From positions 1 through 64,000 of the forward strand of contig JAEELF010000042.1 of assembly GCA_016288815.1 (NCBI GenBank): DNA of 64,000 bases, given 5' to 3'. The DNA comes from Ruminococcus sp. (GTDB lineage: Bacteria > Bacillota > Clostridia > Oscillospirales > Ruminococcaceae). The notes below the pieces were generated by a model that ran no database searches, was not told where the DNA came from, and was given only the letters and a program-made list of their open reading frames with translations. The translations under genes and the position numbers were made by a program. Positions 40,720-52,700 of this stretch are shown piece by piece; within the stretch, counting starts at the first letter, position 1, and every line of letters begins with the position of its first letter.

Positions 40720-41910
40720 ATGGAAAAAAGATTCATATATGCCGATAACGCCGCAACTACAGCAGTGTCGGAGGAAGTCCTCGAGGCTATGCTGCCGTAC
40801 TTCCGCACTGGCTACGGCAACGCTTCGAGCATCTACAAGCTCGGCAGGGACGCCCAGAAGGCTGTCGAGACCTCCCGTGAAAAGGTCGCGAAGGCGCTCG
40901 GTGCTGACCCTCGCGAGATATACTTCACGAGCTGCGGCTCGGAGTCCGATAACTGGGCGATAAAGGGCACTGCGGAGCTCATGGCTAAAAAGGGCAAAAA
41001 GCACATCGTGACGTCAGTGTTCGAGCACCACGCTGTGCTCCACACCACTGAATATCTCGAAAAGCATGGCTTTGAGGTGACTTACGTCCCCGTCAGCGAC
41101 AAGGGTCTCATCGACCCGCAGGACGTGAAGAACGCTATCCGAGAGGACACAGCACTCGTCACGATAATGTACGCGAACAACGAGATCGGCACGATACAGC
41201 CCATCGAGGAGATCGCGGCGATATGCCACGAAAAGGGCGTACTGTTCCACACGGACGCCGTTCAGGCCGTGGGACACGTTGATATCGACGTCCACAGGCA
41301 GGGCATTGATATGCTCTCGCTCTCGGGTCACAAGATCCACGCGCAGAAGGGTATCGGGGCGCTGTATGTCCGCAAGGGACTTATCCTCCCGAACCTTATC
41401 CACGGCGGCGGTCAGGAGCGCGGCAAGCGTGCCGGTACGGAAAACGTCCCCGCTATCGTCGGGCTCGGCGTGGCGATTGAGTCCGCGACAAAGAACATCG
41501 CTGAGAAGGCGGCGGTCATCACTCCCCGCAGGAACAGGCTCATCGACGGCATACTCAAGCTCCCCTACACACGCCTCAACGGCGACAGGGACAAGCGTCT
41601 GCCTGGCAACCTCAACATCTCTATAGAGGGCATTGAGGGCGAATCCCTGCTGCTCATGCTCGACATGAACGGCATTTGCGCTTCGTCCGGCTCGGCTTGT
41701 ACATCGGGCTCGCTCGACCCGTCCCATGTCCTGCTCTCGCTCGGACTTGAGCACGCAGTCGCGCACGGCTCGATGAGGCTCTCGATAGAAGAGGACGTTA
41801 CTGACGAGGACGTGGACTATATCCTCGAGGTCGTACCGAAGGTCGTGGAGCGTCTGAGGGCGATGTCCCCGGTGTGGGAAAAGATGATGAAGGGTCAGAA
41901 ATACGAATAA
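40720..41910 (+). CDS. nifS: Cysteine desulfurase NifS
   Basis: Takes sulfur from cysteine for Fe-S cluster assembly; 396 residues. [19 protein letters not shown] at the start, [15 protein letters not shown], the PLP lysine in [31 protein letters not shown], and the active Cys in [21 protein letters not shown] precedes the ATG; nifU follows after 15 bases. This pair is the housekeeping system of many Clostridia and does not by itself imply nitrogen fixation. Confidence 0.94.
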   Translation: MEKRFIYADNAATTAVSEEVLEAMLPYFRTGYGNASSIYKLGRDAQKAVETSREKVAKALGADPREIYFTSCGSESDNWAIKGTAELMAKKGKKHIVTSVFEHHAVLHTTEYLEKHGFEVTYVPVSDKGLIDPQDVKNAIREDTALVTIMYANNEIGTIQPIEEIAAICHEKGVLFHTDAVQAVGHVDIDVHRQGIDMLSLSGHKIHAQKGIGALYVRKGLILPNLIHGGGQERGKRAGTENVPAIVGLGVAIESATKNIAEKAAVITPRRNRLIDGILKLPYTRLNGDRDKRLPGNLNISIEGIEGESLLLMLDMNGICASSGSACTSGSLDPSHVLLSLGLEHAVAHGSMRLSIEEDVTDEDVDYILEVVPKVVERLRAMSPVWEKMMKGQKYE

Positions 41911-41925
41911 TACAGGAGGATAAAT

Positions 41926-42342
41926 ATGCAGTACAGTGAAAAAGTGCTCGACCATTTCTCGAATCCCAGAAATGTCGGCGAGATAGAGGACGCTGACGGA
42001 GTCGGCGAGATCGGCAATGCCAAGTGCGGAGACATCATGAAGATGTACCTCAAAATAGACGGAAGTATCATCACAGACGCGAAGTTCAAGACCTTCGGCT
42101 GCGGCGCGGCTGTTGCAACGTCGTCCATGGCTACTGAGCTCATCAAGGGCAAGAGCATAGACGACGCCCTCAAGCTCACGAATCAGGCAGTTGTCGAGGC
42201 TCTCGACGGTCTCCCGCCGGTTAAGATACACTGCTCCGTGCTCGCGGAACAGGCAGTGCGCTGCGCTCTTTCGGACTACTACACCCGTCAGGGCATCGAC
42301 CCCGTACCGATCGTCGGCGAGATAAAGGAGCCTGAGGAGTAA
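41926..42342 (+). CDS. nifU: Fe-S cluster scaffold NifU/IscU
   Basis: 138-residue U-type scaffold. The three cluster-binding Cys are in NAKCGDIMKMYL, FGCGAAVATSSMA and VKIHCSVLAEQAV. It lacks the ferredoxin-like middle and C-terminal NifU domains, so it is IscU-like in length. Cotranscribed with nifS; a hairpin terminator follows. Confidence 0.93.
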   Translation: MQYSEKVLDHFSNPRNVGEIEDADGVGEIGNAKCGDIMKMYLKIDGSIITDAKFKTFGCGAAVATSSMATELIKGKSIDDALKLTNQAVVEALDGLPPVKIHCSVLAEQAVRCALSDYYTRQGIDPVPIVGEIKEPEE

Positions 42343-42430
42343 GAGCATGCACAGGTCTGAGGCGCTCCCTCAGCTTTGTGCAGGATTACCTTTTGAAAAC
42401 TCCCGCAGGATGTGGCAGAATAAAAATATA

Positions 42431-42478
42431 ACGAGCAGCAATAACCGCGTAGATCCGGTCATTGCTGCTCGTTCATTT
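42431..42478. terminator. Convergent terminator between nifU and PL10-CE8 gene
   Basis: A 17-bp stem with one G-U-type or mismatch position (42431-42447 with 42456-42472), then TTCATTTTC; A-rich on the left. Works for nifU; may serve both strands. Confidence 0.7.
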
Positions 42479-42542
42479 TCGGGGTGATATTATGTCTGAT
42501 GTCAGTGATCATTTTGAGTAGCATCTTACCAGACCGCACAGT

Positions 42543-45329
42543 TCAGCTTATTTCTGCGAGCTTCTGTCTCATCAGGCAGAGGTCGAGCACAGTGAGTTGA
42601 CCGTCGCCGTCGAGGTCAGCTGCCGACCAGTTTTTCAGCTCGGTTCCGGGCTCTGCAAGGAGCCATTTCTGAATGAGCACGACGTCCGCAACGTTGAATG
42701 CTCCGTCACCGTTTACATCGCACGCCGCAGGTTCAGCCTTAACCACAGCTGCCGTGTAATTCACACAGTACGCACTCTGTCCGTTCGAGCCAAGGGTAAC
42801 GCTCTCCCCTGCGCTCACGGACTTTTTGTATACATAGTACTCAACGCTCTGGTCGTTCGCAGCAGTTTCCGTGAGTTTCTCGAAGCCGCTCATCCACGCT
42901 GGGAAGTTCTCCACGCGCGTATCGAGGAGAATGTACAGCGTGACGTCCTCAGACGCGGTGAACTTCGCGAGGTCGCCGCTGACCTTTTTGCCGTCGCATG
43001 GAGTGATGACAGCCTCAGCACCGAAGAGCTCCTGCGGGAGGGCGATGTAGACCATGTCGCGGTCAGTGTAGACGAGGTCGCCCGCCTGTAAGTCGGGGTC
43101 TGTCTTCCAGAGCGACGGATAAGCGTTGTTGTCGGGAATGACCGTGAAACACGAACCCTGCACGGTCTGCAGGACCGGCTCAGGATGCGTGAGGTCGTAA
43201 TAATAGGGCACCCAGCCGTTGAGGTAGGTGTCAACGTCGAGACCGTCGCCCGAATATCTGACTGTCCCCGCGACGCGCCCTGAGGTATTTACAGGGCTGC
43301 CGTTCACGGTGGTGTTGAATTCCTTGTAGTTGGCGTTCGCGGGGTCGTTTCCGCTCATTGACGTCCAGCCCGCAGACGTGATAATGTTCTCGTACTGGAG
43401 CTTGGTGTTCGCGAATGCGACGTCAGCCGCAGGTCCCCACGGTCTGCCGAAGTATCCCGAGCCAACCTGCATACCGCTCGTTCCTGTGACGGAGCAGCCG
43501 TAGAACAGGTACTTTCCGCTGTCCTTTGCAGCGGTTATGTAACCGCCCACGGACTTATCAGAGTAACCCCTGAACTTCAGCTCGCACTCCTGGAAGATCA
43601 TTGTTCCGCCGCCGAAGATGTAGTCAGTGTTACCCTCGATGACGCACTCGCGGAAGTAGCTCGCAGTGCCGCCGGTGAACAGCGTGTCCTGACTGCCGAG
43701 GAAAGTACACTTGTAGAACTCGCTGTTGTCGCCCTCGACTGCTATCGCAGCGGCACGCTCGGTCGCGGTCTTGCTGGTGACGTCCGCGCCATTCACCCTC
43801 TGGAAGGTTATCGACTGGCTGCCCGAGACCTCAACGCCGTCCGCTATCTCCTCGTCGGTGACGTAGCGGTTGAAGGAGTTCTCGAAGGTGATGTATTCAG
43901 CACGAAAATAGTCCGCACCGCTTTTTAGTGCGACCGAGCTTCCCCAGCGTGTCGCCTCGCCTTTCGCGGACTTGCTCTGAGCGTTCGCGGCGTCGTAGTA
44001 GCCGTTGCTGCCCATGCTGTAGTACTTGTAGCCGATGCCGTAGTACCACGTTATCTTGACTTCCTTGGTCGGGTCGTCGTTGATGAAGCTGATGTACGGT
44101 GTGTTCACATAAACCTGCTCGCGGTAGACGCCGGGAGCGATATGGATATTCACGCGGGAATCCTCAGATGTGGGATTCAGCGCAGCAGCAGCGTTCACAG
44201 CCTCCTGAATAGTATTATAGTTGTTCTGCTTGTCGCTGTAGCCGACGTAGATATGCGTCCCCTTGGACTCAGCGGGCTCAGCGATCGTCCCGAGCTTGAT
44301 ATTGTTCGCACACCATGTACCGTACCACGAATAGCCCGTGCGGCGCTCGAGACTTATCTGCGAGATGTCAGTGTAAGCCTGACCGTCTCGGTCTGAGAAG
44401 AGCGGCTTGCTGTTCTGGAGGTCGTAGAAGCGCGCCCATATCGTTGAGCCGGCGGACTGCGTCACGACCTTATCTGTTTGGTCGGAGTTCCAGTCGAACT
44501 TTATCCCCTCGAGCTTCACCGCATCGAACCACGTGACGGCGGCATTTATGCTGCGTATCACGCGAATATCGGGGTCAGGCAGAGAGCGCAGGAAATCAAC
44601 GATCCCCACGCTCTCGGCGGTGCATATCGAGGGAAGCTCATATGCACGCGCAGCGGCTGGTGCAAGGGTGTACTCGTCGTGCTGCTGACCCCATGCGGTC
44701 AGTGTACCGTTGACGGTTATCTGGCAGTTGAGTATGCACTCCACGCCCTTATCCACCGCGTTCTTCGCGGACTGTCTGCGGGTGCTGTCCACGAAATCGA
44801 AGCCCTCGGTACCGTTGTAGACGTCCTGCAAAACGCGCAGCACCGCGACCATAGCTGTGTCGTTGAAGGTGATGTGAGCATGGTAGGTACCGGGGTCGTT
44901 GAAGACCTGCGGCCAGCCGCCGTTGCTGTACTGACCGTTCAGCAGGAGATCTATGCCCTTCAGACAGGAGGTCTTGTACTTCTCCGTGCCGGTGGCTGAA
45001 TAGATCTTCGCGAGGAAGCGTATCTGCCCCCAGGTCGCGTTGTTGTCGATAGTGGACTTGTTCCACGAACCGGTGGTCTCGGTCTTCATGTCCTTGCGCC
45101 AGCCGCCGTCGGAGAGCTGATACTGTACGATCTCGTCGGCTATGCCTATCGCCTCGGAGCTGCTCCACCACGAGGTGTCCTTTTTGCTGTAGTTGCTCCA
45201 CGAGAAGTCGTTGTCGCCGGCATAGACGTCCACACCGGCCATCAGCTGCGGAAAGACCGGAGCTGCGCTGCCGAAGAGCATTCCCGCCGCGAGGAGCGCA
45301 CCTGCGGCTCTTCTGGTAAACTGCTTCAT
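42543..45329 (-). CDS. PL10 pectate lyase - CE8 pectin methylesterase - dockerin fusion
   Basis: Secreted 928-residue pectinase. Signal peptide (about 1-36), PL10 pectate lyase (about 50-340: YQLSDGGWRKDM, NNATWGQIRFLAKI, NGGWPQVFNDPGTYHAHITF, TGYSWYGTW), CE8 pectinesterase beta-helix (about 345-690: IYVGYSDKQNNYNTIQEAV, FLGSQDTLFTG with the catalytic Asp, EGNTDYIFGGGTMIFQECEL with the second Asp, GYFGRPWGP), an uncharacterised beta region, and a dockerin (about 868-928: DVNGDGAFNVADVVLIQKWL, LDLCLMRQKLAEIS). The esterase removes methyl groups that would block the lyase, so the fusion acts on methylated homogalacturonan. Own promoter at 45376-45405. Confidence 0.92.
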   Translation of the reverse strand: MKQFTRRAAGALLAAGMLFGSAAPVFPQLMAGVDVYAGDNDFSWSNYSKKDTSWWSSSEAIGIADEIVQYQLSDGGWRKDMKTETTGSWNKSTIDNNATWGQIRFLAKIYSATGTEKYKTSCLKGIDLLLNGQYSNGGWPQVFNDPGTYHAHITFNDTAMVAVLRVLQDVYNGTEGFDFVDSTRRQSAKNAVDKGVECILNCQITVNGTLTAWGQQHDEYTLAPAAARAYELPSICTAESVGIVDFLRSLPDPDIRVIRSINAAVTWFDAVKLEGIKFDWNSDQTDKVVTQSAGSTIWARFYDLQNSKPLFSDRDGQAYTDISQISLERRTGYSWYGTWCANNIKLGTIAEPAESKGTHIYVGYSDKQNNYNTIQEAVNAAAALNPTSEDSRVNIHIAPGVYREQVYVNTPYISFINDDPTKEVKITWYYGIGYKYYSMGSNGYYDAANAQSKSAKGEATRWGSSVALKSGADYFRAEYITFENSFNRYVTDEEIADGVEVSGSQSITFQRVNGADVTSKTATERAAAIAVEGDNSEFYKCTFLGSQDTLFTGGTASYFRECVIEGNTDYIFGGGTMIFQECELKFRGYSDKSVGGYITAAKDSGKYLFYGCSVTGTSGMQVGSGYFGRPWGPAADVAFANTKLQYENIITSAGWTSMSGNDPANANYKEFNTTVNGSPVNTSGRVAGTVRYSGDGLDVDTYLNGWVPYYYDLTHPEPVLQTVQGSCFTVIPDNNAYPSLWKTDPDLQAGDLVYTDRDMVYIALPQELFGAEAVITPCDGKKVSGDLAKFTASEDVTLYILLDTRVENFPAWMSGFEKLTETAANDQSVEYYVYKKSVSAGESVTLGSNGQSAYCVNYTAAVVKAEPAACDVNGDGAFNVADVVLIQKWLLAEPGTELKNWSAADLDGDGQLTVLDLCLMRQKLAEIS

Positions 45330-45375
45330 TATATATCCCCCTTGTATATTTAGTCGAACAACATATCATGTAATG

Positions 45376-45405
45376 ATTATAGCAGAATGCTTCCCCGAAA
45401 GTCAA
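45376..45405 (-). promoter_or_regulatory. Sigma-A promoter of PL10-CE8-dockerin gene
   Basis: Minus strand TTGACT (45405-45400), 18-bp spacer, TATAAT (45381-45376). GGGGG ribosome site before the ATG at 45329. Confidence 0.8.
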
Positions 45406-45525
45406 TAGAATCTGTATATTTTTCACGATTTCAGCAAAAATCGCCCCGCTATCCACACGTTCAGTGGAGGAAATCAAGATGAAGAGCAGCATGTCACTCC
45501 GCTGCGGAGTTTTCCGGACAAAAAA

Positions 45526-45551
45526 CAAAAAGGCACGTTAATGCCTTTTTG
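45526..45551. terminator. Intrinsic terminator after dapL
   Basis: AAAAAGGCA-CGTTAA-TGCCTTTTT, symmetrical so active on the minus strand. Confidence 0.75.
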
Positions 45552-45574
45552 ATGATACCTATTATCGGACTATC

Positions 45575-46774
45575 TTAGTCAAACAGCTTCCGGAAGCGCT
45601 TCATGGCTTCAATGGTGTTCTCCTTATTGTTGAAGGCAGTCAGTCTGAACCAGTTATCGCCATTCTTTCCGAAGCCAGCCCCGGGAGTACCGACTACCCC
45701 AGCCTTTTCGAGCATATGGTCGAAGAATGTCCAGCTGTCCATGCCGAACGGGCATTCGAACCAGATGTACGGCGAATTGATGCCGCCTGTGTAGCGCACG
45801 CCGAGGTCGTTCATAGTGTCGGCGATGATACGCGCATTCTCGAGGTATACCGCAGTCATAGCCTTTGACTCACGCTGTCCCTCCGGGCTGAATACAGCCT
45901 CCGCAGCTCTCTGTACGACATAGGGCACACCATTGAACTTCGTGGTCTGACGTCTGTTCCACATCTTGTTAAGGCTCATCTCGCGTCCGTCAGGAGACAC
46001 TGACTTTATAGCCTTGGGGACTATAGTGTATCCGCAGCGGGTACCCGTGAAGCCGGCTGTTTTCGACAGCGAGCAGAACTCCACTGCACACTTCTTCGCG
46101 CCCTCTATGCTGTAGATCGTCCGCGGGAGCTCCTTGTCAGAGATGAAGCTCTCATACGCCGAATCAAAGAGTATCACTGCGTCGTTCGCGAGGGCGTAAT
46201 CCACCCACTCCTCAAGCTGCTGCCTGTTGTAGCACGCGCCCGTGGGATTGTTCGGGGAGCAGAGGTAGATGATGTCCGCGTGGACGCTCCTGTCAGGCAT
46301 GGGGAGGAAATCATTCTCCGCTGAGCCGTCCATGTAAACGATATTCCGCCCGTTCATCGTGTTCGTATCGACATAGACCGGATAAACCGGGTCGGGAATG
46401 AGGACTGTGTTGTCCGCAGAAAAGAGGTCGGTGATGTTTCCGGTGTCGGACTTTGCACCGTCGGAGACAAAGATCTCGTCCGCGTCGATGTCAGCGCCGA
46501 TCTCCTTGTAATGGCGGGCGATAGCCTCTCTGAGAAAGTCGTAGCCCTGCTCGGGACCGTATCCGCGGAAGGTCTCAGCCTTGCCCATTTCGTCAGCGGC
46601 ACGGTGCATAGCCTGCACTACAGACTCGCCGAGCGGCAGCGTAACATCGCCGATACCAAGCCTTATAACGTCCCTGTCAGGGTTCTTCTCCTTGAATGTG
46701 CTCACTCTCTTCGCGACCTCGCTGAAGAGGTAGCTTTCCTTAAGGTCAAGAAATCTCTCATTAAACTTTGCCAT
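45575..46774 (-). CDS. dapL: LL-diaminopimelate aminotransferase
   Basis: Makes LL-diaminopimelate directly from tetrahydrodipicolinate and glutamate, the short route to lysine and peptidoglycan; 399 residues. DapL hallmarks: [79 protein letters not shown] ([13 protein letters not shown]), the PLP lysine in [18 protein letters not shown]. The ATG at 46774 was chosen because GGGAG is correctly spaced; the TTG at 46789 is not. It overlaps the end of dapF by 14 bases and so is translationally coupled to the next step of the pathway. Confidence 0.93.
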   Translation of the reverse strand: MAKFNERFLDLKESYLFSEVAKRVSTFKEKNPDRDVIRLGIGDVTLPLGESVVQAMHRAADEMGKAETFRGYGPEQGYDFLREAIARHYKEIGADIDADEIFVSDGAKSDTGNITDLFSADNTVLIPDPVYPVYVDTNTMNGRNIVYMDGSAENDFLPMPDRSVHADIIYLCSPNNPTGACYNRQQLEEWVDYALANDAVILFDSAYESFISDKELPRTIYSIEGAKKCAVEFCSLSKTAGFTGTRCGYTIVPKAIKSVSPDGREMSLNKMWNRRQTTKFNGVPYVVQRAAEAVFSPEGQRESKAMTAVYLENARIIADTMNDLGVRYTGGINSPYIWFECPFGMDSWTFFDHMLEKAGVVGTPGAGFGKNGDNWFRLTAFNNKENTIEAMKRFRKLFD

Positions 46775-47609
46775 AATACTCTCCCTCAAATGTATATTCC
46801 GCAGGACCGGTCATGTAGATATGTCCGTCCGATTTCTTCCACTCGATGACCAGCTCGCCGCCAAGAAGCTCAACTCTCACCGGCTTGCGCGGGCTGATAC
46901 CGTTCAGGCAGGCAGCCGCGACTGTCGCACAGGTGCCCGTACCGCAGGCGAGCGTTTCGCCCGTGCCTCTCTCCCAGACACGCATTTTCAGGTGGTCGGG
47001 AGCAATCACCTCAGCAAATTCGATATTCGCCCTGCGCGGGAAATGCTCGTCGCACTCGAATACCCTGCCGTATTTTTCGACGTCAAATTCGCTCACATTC
47101 TCACTGATAAAGGTTACAGCGTGGGGATTTCCCATGGAGACGCAGGTGAACCTGAACTCCCTGCCATGAGCTGTGAGATCAAGATCGGTGACGGGCGAAG
47201 TTTCAGCAATTACCGGTACCTCCGCAGCCTCCGTGACCGGCGCTCCCATATCGACTGTGAGCGTGCGCGCGATGTCGTTGTCATCGGTGTGGACCTCTAT
47301 TATCTTTATGCCCGCGAGCGTATCGACCGTGATGATGCGCTTGTGGACTATCCCCTTGTCGTAGACGTATTTCGCCACGCAGCGAATGGCATTTCCGCAC
47401 ATCTCCGACTCGCTTCCGTCGGGATTGAACATACGCATACGGCAGTCCGCCCTGTCGCTGGGAAGTATCAGCACGAGCCCGTCCGAGCCTATGCCGAAGT
47501 GACGGTCGCTGACCTGCGTCGCGAGCTGCTGCGGGGAACTCACGCTCTCCTCGAAGCAGTTGACGTAGACGTAATCGTTGCCGCAGCCGTGCATTTTTGT
47601 GAATCTCAT
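46761..47609 (-). CDS. dapF: Diaminopimelate epimerase
   Basis: Converts LL- to meso-diaminopimelate; 282 residues. [19 protein letters not shown] at the start, [13 protein letters not shown], the first catalytic Cys in [25 protein letters not shown], and the second Cys in [20 protein letters not shown]. The ATG at 47609 matches the family start and follows GGAG; the longer frame upstream reads a repeat. Lies between pyrG and dapL on one strand. Confidence 0.94.
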   Translation of the reverse strand: MRFTKMHGCGNDYVYVNCFEESVSSPQQLATQVSDRHFGIGSDGLVLILPSDRADCRMRMFNPDGSESEMCGNAIRCVAKYVYDKGIVHKRIITVDTLAGIKIIEVHTDDNDIARTLTVDMGAPVTEAAEVPVIAETSPVTDLDLTAHGREFRFTCVSMGNPHAVTFISENVSEFDVEKYGRVFECDEHFPRRANIEFAEVIAPDHLKMRVWERGTGETLACGTGTCATVAAACLNGISPRKPVRVELLGGELVIEWKKSDGHIYMTGPAEYTFEGEYYGKV

Positions 47610-47642
47610 TTTTATCACACTCCGAAGATAAGATTTCGTAAG

Positions 47643-47669
47643 CCGTGCAGGGACACCAGTCCCCGCCAT
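47643..47669 (-). repeat. Short palindromic repeat between pyrG and dapF
   Basis: GGCGGGGACTGGTGTCCCTG on the minus strand, resembling the other GGGGAC intergenic palindromes. Confidence 0.4.
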
Positions 47670-49271
<1,602 letters not shown>

Positions 49272-49336
49272 TTATGCTCCTTGATATATATGCAATAGCA
49301 AGGGAAAGCCCGTTCGCTTTCCCTGCCTTGTCGTCA

Positions 49337-49386
49337 TAAAAAATCAAAGGGGTGAAGAAGTCACGGGACTTCATGCCCCCCCTTGT
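49337..49386 (-). terminator. Second terminator in pyrG leader
   Basis: On the minus strand CAAGGGGG..., inner GAAGTC, pairs with ACTTC...CCCCTTTG, then ATTTTTTA. A third hairpin without T-run follows at 49302-49325. Confidence 0.7.
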
Positions 49387-49408
49387 GTATGAAATCAGCG
49401 CATGAACC

Positions 49409-49442
49409 AAAAAAAGAGCCACGGATACCCTATCCGCAGCTC
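49409..49442 (-). terminator. First terminator in pyrG leader
   Basis: On the minus strand GAGC-T-GCGGATA / TATCCGT-G-GCTC with loop GGG, then TTTTTTT. It begins only ~15 bases after the predicted transcript start. Confidence 0.75.
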
Positions 49443-49450
49443 CCTTGCTG
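49437..49450 (-). promoter_or_regulatory. Possible ANTAR-type hexaloop hairpin in pyrG leader
   Basis: CAGC-AAGGGA-GCTG: 4-bp stem with a six-base loop having A at position 1 and G at position 4. Its 3' arm (GCTG) is part of the 5' arm of the first terminator, so the two exclude each other. Matches the AGCAA-N-G-R-R-GCT pattern of known ANTAR targets, but only one such hairpin is seen. Confidence 0.45.
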
Positions 49451-49461
49451 TTTACGATACA

Positions 49462-49490
49462 ATTATATTCCCTTTGCGCTGATTTGTCAA
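49462..49490 (-). promoter_or_regulatory. Sigma-A promoter of pyrG operon
   Basis: Minus strand TTGACA (49490-49485), 17-bp spacer, TATAAT (49467-49462). Confidence 0.85.
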
Positions 49491-49591
49491 TAGCTTTTGT
49501 GAAATTTGACGTATCTGATATTTTTCCGAAGTTGTTAGCGTAAAATAACTGTAAATATTGAACAAAACCGTCAAAATGCCGAATTTCCCTA

Positions 49592-49620
49592 TTGACATTT
49601 CCGCTTTAACGTGGTAAGAT
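49592..49620 (+). promoter_or_regulatory. Sigma-A promoter of gltB operon
   Basis: TTGACA (49592-49597), 17-bp spacer, TAAGAT (49615-49620). Divergent from the pyrG promoter. Confidence 0.8.
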
Positions 49621-49630
49621 ATTCTTTAGC

Positions 49631-49676
49631 AACAAGGACGTTCGTACAGGCTTACTGTCTGTATGGACGTCCTTTT
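49631..49676 (+). terminator. Leader terminator of gltB operon with overlapping hexaloop hairpin
   Basis: A 14-bp stem (49636-49649 with 49659-49672, some G-U pairs), 9-base loop, then TTTTCTATT, within 50 bases of the predicted transcript start. The small hairpin AAC-AAGGAC-GTT (49631-49642), again a six-base loop with A1 and G4, overlaps the 5' arm. Suggests antitermination, possibly by the ANTAR protein encoded at 57068. Confidence 0.65.
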
Positions 49677-49739
49677 CTATTATGCGTATTATGCGATGCG
49701 GATCAATGGCGCTCCGTATCGGAAAGGCAAGTGAATGAT

Positions 49740-52700
49740 ATGGACAATTTCAGAACAGAGGCTCCTTACCAGCAGCAGGGACTGTACAGTCCGCGCTTCG
49801 AGCACGACAACTGCGGTATCGGAGCAGTAGTGAACATCAATGGCGAACAGTCACGGTATGTTGTGGAAAATGCTCTCACTATCGTTGAAAAGCTGGAACA
49901 CCGTGCCGGCAAGGACGCCGAGGGCAAGACCGGCGACGGCGTTGGTATACTTGTGCAGATGCCTTACAGCTTCTTTATCGAGGAGACAAAGAAGCTCGGC
50001 GCTGACATCGGAGAGGAAGGCGACTTCGGCGTAGGAATGTTCTTCTTCCCGCAGAATGAGCTCAGACGCGACCGAGCAAAGAAGCTCTTTGAAAAGATAA
50101 CTGACAACAACGACATGGAGTTCGTATGCTGGCGAGAAGTCCCCACCACGCCCACTGTACTCGGGCACAAGGCTTTCGACAGTATGCCCTGCATCATGCA
50201 GGCTTTCATAAAGCGTCCGGCTGACTGTGCAAAGGGTCTCCCCTTCGACCGCAGACTGTTCATCGCAAGACGCGAGTTCGAGCACTCCAACGACGACACC
50301 TATGTATGCTCGCTCTCCAGCCGCACGATCGTATATAAGGGAATGTTCCTCGTTGACGAGCTGAGAAGATTCTATACCGACCTCCAGAACGACAGCTTCA
50401 GGTCGGCTATCGCAATGGTACACTCCCGCTTCTCCACGAACACCAACCCGAGCTGGCAGAAGGCTCACCCCAACCGCTTCATCGTCCACAACGGCGAGAT
50501 CAATACTATCACCGGCAATGCCGACAAAATGCTCGCCCGCGAAGAGACCATGACCTGCGATACGCTAAGCGCTGATATGCACAGGATCCTCCCCGCGATA
50601 AACGTGAACGGTTCCGACTCGGCAAGGCTCGACAACGCCCTCGAATTCATGGTGATGTCGGGAATGCCGCTCCCTCTCGCGGTTATGATAACCATTCCCG
50701 AGCCGTGGAAAAACGACAAGACAATATCCAAGGCAAAGTTCGATTTCTACCAGTACTACGCAACTATGATGGAGCCGTGGGACGGCCCCGCTTCGATACT
50801 CTTCTCCGACGGTGAGGTAATGGGAGCTGTCCTCGACAGGAACGGTCTGCGTCCGTCAAGATACTGCGTGACGAGCGACGGCTTCCTCGTGCTCTCCTCC
50901 GAGACCGGCTGTATCGACATCCCGGCTGAAAAGATCGTGAAAAAAGACCGTCTCCGTCCCGGAAAGATGCTCCTTGCCGACACAAAGCAGGGACGCATAA
51001 TAGAGGACGACGAGGTGAAGTCCATGTACGCTTCGCGACAGCCCTACGGTGAATGGCTCGACGCGAATCTCGTGCGCCTCCACGACCTCCATATTCCCAA
51101 CAAGGGCGTGCAGACATACTCCGACGATGAGCTTGCAAAGCTGCACAAGGCCTTTGGCTATTCCTATGAGGACATTCGCACATCTATCCTGCCGATGGCA
51201 GAAAAAGGCGCAGAGCCAATCGCTTCAATGGGAAGCGATATCCCGCTCCCGCCGCTCGACAAGCAGTCTCCTCCCCTTTTCAACTACTTCCGTCAGCTCT
51301 TCGCACAGGTAACCAACCCGCCGTTCGACGCTATCCGCGAGGAGGTCGTTACAGACACGAGCGTATACATCGGCAAGGACGGAAATATCCTCGAGGAGCG
51401 CCCCGAGAACTGCCACGTCCTCAAGATCGAGAACCCTATCCTCACTGAGACGGATATGCTCAAGATAAAGAGCCTTCGCGAGGACGGTCTGAAGAGCGCC
51501 GTTATCCCGATAACCTACTACATCGGAACATCGCTCGACAAGGCTATAGAACGCCTTTTCATCGACGCCGACAAGGCTTACCGCGACGGCGCCTCGATAC
51601 TCATTCTCTCCGACCGCGGCGTTGACGAATACCACTGCCCGATACCGTCGCTGCTTGCAGTCTCTGCGCTCCAGCAGCACCTCGTTTCCACCAAGAAGCG
51701 CACGGCAGTCGCTATGATTCTCGAGTCCGCAGAGCCGAGGGAGGTACACCACTTCGCAGCACTTCTCGGCTATGGTGCTTGTGCAGTGAATCCGTACCTC
51801 GCGCACGAGACTATCCGCTCCCTCATCGAGGAAGGCTCGCTTGACAAGGACTTCTACGCCGCTGAGGACGACTACAACAGCGCTATCCTCCACGGCATAG
51901 TAAAGATAGCTTCAAAAATGGGTATTTCCACGATACAGTCCTATCAGGGCAGCAAGCTCTTCGAGGCTGTCGGCATTTCGCAGGAGCTCATCGACAGATA
52001 CTTCGCGGGAACTGTCAGCCGTATCGGCGGTATCGGTCTTTCCGACATCAGCCGCCGCACGGAGTCCCTCCACACAGCAGCATTTGACCCGTTGGGACTC
52101 ACCGTTAACGAAAATGTCAGAAGCGTGGGCAGCCACAAGCTTCGCAGCGGAAAGAGCGACCACCTCTACACTCCCGAGACCATACACCTCCTCCAGCAGG
52201 CAGCGTGGACGGGCAGCTATGAAACATTCAAGAAATACACCGAAGCTCTGAACCGCGAGGACAACGAGCTCACGCTCCGCAGCCTGCTCGATTTCAATTT
52301 CGACAGCGCCGCAGAGATACCGCTTGACGAGGTCGAATCAGTTGAGAGCATTTGCACTCGCTTCAAGACAGGCGCGATGTCATATGGCTCTATCTCACAG
52401 GAAGCCCATGAGTGCATGGCTGTGGCTATGAACAGCATCGGCGGAAAGTCCAACAGCGGCGAGGGCGGCGAGAGCCCCGAGCGCCTGAGGTCAGACAAAT
52501 GCTCGGCTATCAAGCAGGTCGCTTCGGGACGCTTCGGCGTAACCTCAGAATATCTCGTTTCCGCACAGGAGATACAGATAAAAATGGCACAGGGCGCAAA
52601 GCCCGGCGAGGGCGGACATCTCCCCTCAGGCAAGGTCTACCCGTGGATCGCGAAGACACGTCACTCCACCGCAGGAGTGGGACTCATCTCCCCTCCCCCG

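Noticed and set aside
40720..42342. Nitrogen fixation locus
   Set aside because: nifS-nifU alone is the general Fe-S cluster system in Clostridia; no nifHDK or other nif genes are present.
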